From positions 4,530,001 through 4,594,000 of the forward strand of contig JAINUG010000039.1 in the NCBI GenBank assembly GCA_029706075.1: a stretch of 64,000 nt of DNA, read 5' to 3'. Position numbers and translations under genes: made by a program. The stretch is from Aldrovandia affinis. Taxonomy: Eukaryota; Chordata; Actinopteri; Notacanthiformes; Halosauridae. Below are positions 57,406 through 64,000 of the stretch, one piece after another (within the stretch, counting starts at the first letter, position 1; each line of letters starts with the position of its first letter). The notes below the pieces were generated by a model that worked only from the letters and a program-made list of their open reading frames with translations, was not told where the DNA came from and made no database searches.

Positions 57406-59265
57406 AAAAACTCTTTAAATGGCAGTAAAATTGGAAAGCACTCCTGCAGCCCTTGAGACGTTTCAAGGAAACATGTTACTAAATGTTACTAACTAAAATG
57501 TACAATCATAGGAAATAAGAATTTTGAATTATGAATATTGATGAAAATAGATGTTGCATATTGTGAAAAATGCTTTGTGAAATGCGCTATAAAAATACAT
57601 TTGATTTGATTTTAAAATCTGGAAAGGTGTCTTGCAGGTGTTTGTAGTTTCACAGCTAACAAGCACATGATCACCATTCAATCAAAACACAAGCATGTTT
57701 TAGGGCTTTGCTTGATTAATCTTGCATTCCTTTCTACAAAAACGAATTATAAATAGGTAAGATTAGTGATTGGGTGAATGAGGTATTATAGCACCAAAAA
57801 TGGGTGGAGCTACCATTATGTTACCAGTAACTCAAAGATTTGAACCAATCATTGTGATTTGTTGTGGAGAGCAAAACCTTTTGATTGGTTGAAACAAGTC
57901 AGTGATTGACAGCTAATTGTAGCTCTGAATTTTGGTGTCATGATACCTCATACTCCCATCGCCTGGCAAGATGAAAGCCTGTTGAGCAGAAGCAGAGATC
58001 GATCCCTGTGGATACGTGATTCTAGTCAACGCACACATTCATAGCTTTCCCTGGCGCAGTTGTTGACACCATGCTCTCATACGCCCACCGCCTCAGCTAT
58101 TCCATCTATCCAATGTCAGATCTGAGGGTGGCATGCAAGATCATGATTCCTTTGTGTGCAGATCTCGCTTCCCCATATTTCACGTGATTACCTGAGCCTT
58201 TCTCTTTTACTCAAATGTGAAGCCTCTTCATTTTACTTATTTGTATTGCAGCCATATGTTGTGTGCATGTATATAACACAGAACTGGACCAATGTGCTTC
58301 AATGTTGTGTCTTTTGAGCTTTAACAAGTGAAAAAAGAGAAAGAAACAAGCCTTAGGGCACTCAGATCAATTTCATACTGCCCTGAGGGGACAGTGAGAC
58401 ATTGGCAGCCCTCCACAAAATGCCAGAAAAGTGGAGAAAATTGAAATAAACTGTGAAAAGGGGTATTGATTAGAAACAAGTGTCTTTGACATAAGAACAG
58501 GGCATTTTTTTATTTTAAATTGCTTTCTGTTGAGGAAAGATATATACAAAGTCCTTATTATAGAAATGAAAAGCTTGCAACATATTCTTTCTTGAAAAGA
58601 ATGCCTTTAACTTTAAATGTGACTACTGTACCAATGTGCTGGTGAAGTCAGTTCAGACCACAATGTGTCGGTAGGTAGGTAGGTAGTTATAGTTTATTTT
58701 ATTATTATAACGAAAGTAAGTCATGAAATGCCATATTATTAAAGGCTTCCTCCAAAAATCTGTTTGTTGCTTATTCAAAAAACAGCTTTGTAACTTCTGA
58801 TTAGGCTTTGAGCTATCCCAACAGTTTCTGTCACAGACTGTTATTTTATTGTGTGTTTTTTAATCATTTTTGACTATTGTCATCTTGTCTTTGGCATTAT
58901 GTTGCGGGAATACGACGTGCTATTTTATTGCCACAAATCTTACAGCACGTCTATGCGCTTATACCGCTACCCTTTGTTGCCTTGGAGACCATTCCTTATT
59001 CCTCCAGAATATTCTGAAAAGCTTTATTGTCCCTGCATCTCTTCTTCATATAATATGTCCTCCCACAGATTCTTATTCATCAGTACTGAAGTAGCCAATT
59101 ATTTAGACACATCACCAGAGGAGTACATTTTAACTTGTTGATGCACTGTTGAATGAAGTATGTCTGCAAAATATTTAACAATAATTATTGGATATTGGAT
59201 CTTACTTTTTTCCTTAAATGCCCTTAAACTGTATGATTACATACATGGTTTTCTGTAGTAATCAT
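57406..59265. other. Non-coding stretch with one dispersed repeat
   Basis: 57796-57930 is the second copy of the unnamed repeat at 44351-44450. A short GTAG run lies at 58669-58687. Otherwise nothing recognised. Confidence 0.45.
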
Positions 59266-59485
59266 AAGAAGAAGAAGGAGAAGAAGAAGGAGGAGGAGAA
59301 GAAGAAGAAGAAGAAGAAGAAGAAGAAGAAGAAAAGAAGAAGAAGAAGAAGAAGAAGAAGAAGAAGAAGAAGAAGAAGAAGAAGAAGAAGAAGAAGAAGA
59401 AGAAGAAGAAGGAGAAGAAGAAGAAGAAGAAGAAGAAGAAGAAGAAGAAGAAGAAGAAGAAGAAGAAGAAGAAGAAGAAGAAGAA
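59266..59485. repeat. Long GAA/AAG trinucleotide repeat
   Basis: About 220 bp of almost pure AAG units, with a few GGAG interruptions mainly in the first 35 bp. The strand is entirely purine. Confidence 0.97.
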
Positions 59486-60287
59486 CCAGTCACCAACTCC
59501 CACTTTGTGGATTTTCTGTCGATGGAGTATTATCCTCCCTTTGATTTTGCAATTGACTGGACATCGCTATAAAGTGTGGAAGGCATTCGCAAAGCAGCCT
59601 AAGCTTTAAAGCAAGCGATGCAAGCCAATGCCAGGGCTCCATTGAAAAACAATGCCTTCCGCTTGCCTGAAACCCCATGTGAATGTACCTTAAGCGTTGT
59701 GGGGGGCAGTCAATCAAATTCAGCACTGACTATAGCAGTACTTTAAAGGACATGTTTTTTGTCAATACCTACAATTCATAATGAGTTTATGGTCACTGAT
59801 ATAAAAAAAAAATGTTGTGTACGAATGGAGAAAAAAATGGCTTAAATGTAGGCTATTACTTACAGTGAAGGACAGGGCCCTGCAGTTACACAGAATTTCC
59901 CCATAAATGTGATGTTTAGCTGTGACTACATGATTGCATCTTACAGCGTTTGCCGCTCCAGTTACTCCATTTACCACCAGCGGTTAAGTTATTACTTTCA
60001 CCAGTGCCGCTATTAGTTTATTAGTTAATTTGGCTCTTTGTGAACAGAATAAATAGGTTTGGGTGAATCATGGGGATTTAACTGTCTAAAGGACAAGGAT
60101 AAATTATTAGGTATTAATGGTTCTATCTCTGCTATGTCTTTGCCACCTGTTCTACTTTGTCAGACGTGTGGCCCGGCCATTATAAAAAATAAAATAAAGA
60201 ACATGCTGTCACTTGCATAGGATACGTATAACTAAATGCTTAATTACTCTGAGCTGGTTTTTCTGTGCTTAGTCAAGAACTATTCCT
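59486..60287. other. Non-coding stretch, no gene seen
   Basis: No coding or repeat signal recognised. Confidence 0.4.
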
Positions 60288-60520
60288 AGGCCCCTGGGTG
60301 GCTCAACCGATAAAAGCACTTGCCCGTGGAGTGCAGGTTGCCCTGGTTACCGCTTATGGGATTCACGGTCGATGGCTCGGTGGGGCCCGTCTTGTCATTG
60401 CTGGTCCCAGGGTGGCGGCTATCCCCGTACTTCCAGGCGGCGGGCTCGTGGGGAGGGTAATTGAATCAATAGAGGGTGAAATTGGCCTTGGGAGAAAAAC
60501 TGGAGGGAAAAATCTGAAAC
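60288..60520 (+). mobile_element. GC-rich tRNA-derived SINE (second family)
   Basis: Starts AGGCCCCTGGGTGGCTCAAC with CGATAAAAGCACTTGCCCG, like the head at 6521. The end reads GGGAGAAAAACTGGAGGG and AAAAATCTGAAAC, like the 3' end near 6850. Internal sequence is diverged. Confidence 0.65.
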
Positions 60521-60820
60521 AAATTGTATTTCTTATTTGTAGTTTCTGAACATTCTTGGCCAGGCTGAGTCAGACAAGTTAAAGAGGTATGCTCATAGCA
60601 TGCAAGGTACTGTTCATGATAATTTACCGGATAATCCCCTGTAGGCCTACATTATTTTAGGACTTTAGTCACCTTGCCATTAATTTACAATATTCTAAAT
60701 GACATTTTTATTTAAAATACATCAGATTGTATTCATTAATCTGATTTTGCAGTTTCTGGACAAATTGACAATTTAACCAAAATGCACTACTGTCCTTGAT
60801 ATAGTTATTGTCGTGAATGT

Positions 60821-61149
60821 CACCTCTTCAGACTCCACTACCACTGAAATCTGTACATCTAACTACTTGTCATCACCACTGCTTACATGTTTAATATTGC
60901 TTTTTGTAATATGTATCCTTGTTTAAAACTAAAAAAAAAAAAAAATGTTTTACTAACCTTTTCCTGCCCGGTGTTACAGGTATGGTTTACAGCTGCCAAA
61001 AATGATGTCTATTCCTGTATTACTGCACTGATCTCTTGCGCAAACTATGATTTATCATGATATGATTGAATACCATGTATTAATGCACATATTGTAAGTC
61101 GCTCTGGATAAGAGCATCTGCTAATTGCTTAAAATGTAAAATGTAAATG
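60821..61149 (+). mobile_element. L2-type LINE 3' fragment
   Basis: Begins at CACCTCTTCAGACTCCACTA, the last codons of ORF2, and runs through the 3'UTR to GCTCTGGATAAGAGC and a TGTAA-type tail. An A-rich insertion lies near 60930. Confidence 0.85.
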
Positions 61150-61173
61150 TGATATTGTTCACAGCATTAAATT

Positions 61174-61345
61174 GTTTGGGAGCTGGGCTTCTAACTGAGA
61201 GGTTTGATTGGCCGGTTGAGCTTGGCCATTGTACCCTTGAGCAAAGTACTTAGTCTGAATTGCTTTAGTAAATATCCAGCTGTATAAATGGATTTATTTT
61301 AAAAAAGGAAACTGTGTAAGAGCGTCTACTAAATTTAATGAACAA
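61174..61345 (+). mobile_element. Degraded SINE (first family)
   Basis: GGGAGCTGGGCTTCTAACTG, then TGTACCCTTGAGCAAAGTAC and CAGCTGTATAAATGGAT, as in the copy at 1348. The 3' hairpin is deleted down to AAGAGCGTCTAC. Confidence 0.7.
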
Positions 61346-62045
61346 AAGTTATGATTTTATGTTTCTCTCTAATGATGATATAAAATGAAAGCCTACATTA
61401 TAATCTATACACAACATGCAAGTTATCTATTTTTCTAATTATTTTTGCTGTTATTAACAGAAAATTGCTGCAAAACATAACAATGTAATGTAATGTCTTA
61501 AAGTTCACAGAAAGTTTATTGTTAAGATGCCGGCACTTAGGGAGAATAAGCAGTGAAATGTTATTTTCTTCACTGCAATTTTTAAGAAAATAATGTATTC
61601 CAGTCGATACATTTTTATCTTTTGGTAAATGTAGAAACCGTTTTTATTATTATTATTTTTAAACAGAATGATTTTAGGGCCACAGTAAGGGCAATGTATG
61701 GATAAGTATGCTAAAAATATGATTATTAATATGATAAACAGCAAACATGTTTGTGCACATGCATTTGTGTGTGTGTGTGTATGTGGATGCATTGCTGTCA
61801 ATTACTCAACATTGGTCTTTGTAACCATGAAAGGCTGAGTGTACAGAGACTCACTCATGGTGATGCACTGAGATTTTTCAACTTGAAGGCTTTGTCATGG
61901 CTGAGTTTTATGCTAACTCTTCAGAAAGCAAAACAAAAAGCCCTATTGATGTGTGACACTGGGAAAGGTGGAGGGTGGAGTAGAGAGGGCTGCACCTAAC
62001 TTTTGGCTGCTGTCAAGTGCTCCTGTTCCCTCCCACAGCCTGGAC
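61346..62045. other. Non-coding stretch, no gene seen
   Basis: Short GT run near 61767-61780. Otherwise nothing recognised. Confidence 0.4.
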
Positions 62046-62365
62046 ATTTTACATTGACATTTTAAGCATTTAGCAGACGCTCTTATCCAGAGCGACTTAC
62101 AAGATGTGCATTAGTACAAGGTGAGAACAATCAAAGTTAGTGTACAAGATCAGTGCAGTAAAACGGCAAAAGACATCATTGCAGGCGTCTGCGTATCATA
62201 CCTGTAACATTGGGAAAGAAAAGGTTAGTGGGTTTGTTTTTTGTTTTTTTTGTTTTTTAAGAACAAGTAAACAGTGGTGACGACAGATTGACTAGATGGA
62301 CAGTGTTCAGTGGTAGTGGAGTCTGAAGAGGTGGGTTTTGAGTCTTTTGAGTCTCTTGCCTGGAG
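62046..62365 (-). mobile_element. L2-type LINE 3' fragment (minus strand)
   Basis: Plus strand reads CATTTAGCAGACGCTCTTAT and CCAGAGCGACTTACAAGATG. It ends at GTGGTAGTGGAGTCTGAAGA and GGTGGGTTTTGAGTC, the reverse of the ORF2 end. The hairpin is intact. Confidence 0.85.
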
Positions 62366-62850
62366 AGGACTACAGGACCTTGGACAGCAGCGGCCTCACT
62401 TACAGGCAGGCTCACCTGAGGCTAATGAGCAATCAACTGCTTTAAAACTCTCAGAAAGAGTTTTATAAAGCAGCTTTTAAGGGCATTGTTTTATGTTGTA
62501 TTGTTATGCCCATATATTTAGCATGGCAGTATTTAGTCAACTCATCTGTCTCCTTGTAAAACAAAACCAAATGCTGGGAGTTTCCATGACAACGATTCCC
62601 ACATTCATGGCAAAATGATGGGATGCTGCGTAATATGAAATTATTTACTGCAGTGGGCTTTTGTTTCTTGTCCAGAAAAGGGGCAATTAATTATTTTTTT
62701 AGGTATACAATGCTATGCCAAGAATCAAATATAACTAACATTTCTGCCATGTGATTAACTTTTTATCTTAAAAGCCCACTCCCAATGCATGAATAAAACA
62801 TTTCAAAATTATTTAAATGCGACTTATGATTTAGAAATGATCATTTATGC

Positions 62851-63145
62851 CAGGAGTGGGCAGGGAGGTCCATATCTATTTCTGGATTTCATGTCAACTT
62901 CTGCTCTTAATGATTTAATTAGTCCTATTGTCTATGTGGCATTTTAGCTAAATGTCTTGATAAGCTCATGAATGACAGCTGAAAACTGATCTTGTGACTC
63001 TATGTGAAACATTTCACTCTGGTCTAATACACAAGTGAACCGCTATTGTTGTATACAGCTAATTAGCCAATTGAGCCAGGGTAATTGGTGGAGAGAAAAA
63101 ACCTGCATACACACGGCTTTCCAGGAATGGAATTGCCCACCACTG
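62851..63145. mobile_element. hAT-like MITE, about 295 bp
   Basis: Left end CAGGAGTGGGCAGGG with a nearby CTATTTCTGG; right end, inverted, CAGTGGTGGGCAATT with CCATTCCTGG. Flanking 8-mers ATTTATGC and TTGTTTGC agree at five of eight positions, so this is an older insertion. Confidence 0.55.
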
Positions 63146-64000
63146 TTGTTTGCACAGCTGTGGATATTTCCAGGATGATAATATATGTCAAGTTGGGCTT
63201 GCTAATTTGATGAGTAATTTGGTTACATAAATGTAACAATGGCGAGAAGCTCAGTCACCGAAGATCTTTTTCACATTTAAGATGCCGTAATCGTGCTGTA
63301 GGAACCGCATTATCATCGGTGGAAGTGCTTCAGATAAATTGCACACAAGTGTCACTGCAGTGGTGAAATTAACATACACTCACATGAAGATACTAATGCC
63401 TTCACCTTTTTGAGAGATGGCTGTACTTCAATTTTTGGGGGTTTTTGGTGCATAATATGAACATCTGTAACTGCAGTTTGTGGAAATCACTCCATTAAAT
63501 GAAAAGTTTACATGTTACAGTAATTGTCAAAACACAGCAATCATGTATAGCACTTTCATACACATAATCGTGCTATTTTGTTCCCAGTAAGAAATAAGAG
63601 ATTAACCGCAAAATGGTACAATTTCAGCTGTCTCTCACACTGGCAGAAAGTAGCACAGCAAAAACGGGCTGTGAAACAGTATGATTTTAAAACAGATGAC
63701 TCAACCAAACGCCCATGCAAAAGGTGTTGAATAAAAAAAATCAGTTTGTCTTTTTCAAACTCCAGGCTGCTCACATCAAAACAGAACAAAACTAACATTC
63801 AGCAATGGAGAGAGCGGAGAAAATAGCAGATGCCTTATTCCCATAAACAAAAATGAAGGCTTCTCTGGTATGGGGGATGAACATACTCAAAACTCTTTTG
63901 TCTGTCATTACTTACCCTTCCATTTCCTATTGTGAGAGACACAGAGAGGAGGGTCTCGGTTTATAGAAATCGCTATAATCTCTTTAATCTGTAACCATAG
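63146..64000. other. Non-coding stretch, no gene seen
   Basis: No coding exon or named repeat recognised to the end of the window. Confidence 0.4.

Noticed and set aside
59218..59544. Lys- and Arg-rich or poly-Ser open frames
   Set aside because: Pure translation of the GAA trinucleotide repeat.

Overview
This window is nuclear DNA from a ray-finned fish, most likely a teleost. It has intron-split genes, several families of fish-type transposable elements, and long CA/GT, GA and GAA simple repeats. One complete gene can be read, pou1f1 (Pit-1), on the minus strand as seven coding exons between 8999 and 20938. The spliced frame is 1074 nt (357 residues plus stop). Every junction is GT/AG and keeps phase. 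A single internal exon of chmp2b (ESCRT-III) lies on the plus strand at 5627-5821. chmp2b and pou1f1 are convergent neighbours in mammals too, so this is conserved synteny. No other chmp2b exon was found here.

Layout. 1-5.6 kb: two tRNA-derived SINEs, a GC-rich SINE of a second family, a hAT MITE with a perfect 8-bp target-site duplication, and a decayed Tc1-type transposon. 5.6-9 kb: the chmp2b exon, an L2-type LINE remnant split by a SINE, and a second Tc1 fragment. 9-21.3 kb: pou1f1, its TATA box (21279-21286), a 30-bp minisatellite in the inferred 5'UTR, and introns carrying a SINE, Tc1 relics and two inverted copies of a hAT-like repeat. 21.3-32 kb: gene-free upstream DNA with LINE and SINE fragments and another hAT MITE. 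32.0-35.4 kb: a young but defective LTR element (endogenous retrovirus type) with LTRs 99.3% identical. 35.4-64 kb: no recognisable coding gene. It holds an L2-type LINE with a 248-residue reverse transcriptase C-terminal frame, three more LINE 3' fragments, SINEs, a decayed Tc1 transposon, MITEs, long microsatellites, and one CpG-dense patch at 48.36-48.73 kb that could be an unidentified promoter.

How the parts fit. The only pathway-level gene is the pituitary POU-homeodomain factor, and several repeats sit where they could affect it: at the promoter/5'UTR, 15 bp from the acceptor of the homeodomain exon, and as inverted copies either side of exons 2-3. The LINEs and at least two SINE families end in the same GGATA-loop hairpin, as in the eel UnaL2/UnaSINE1 pair, so they probably form a LINE-SINE mobilisation system. 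Family assignments rest on recalled family sequences; no database search was possible.
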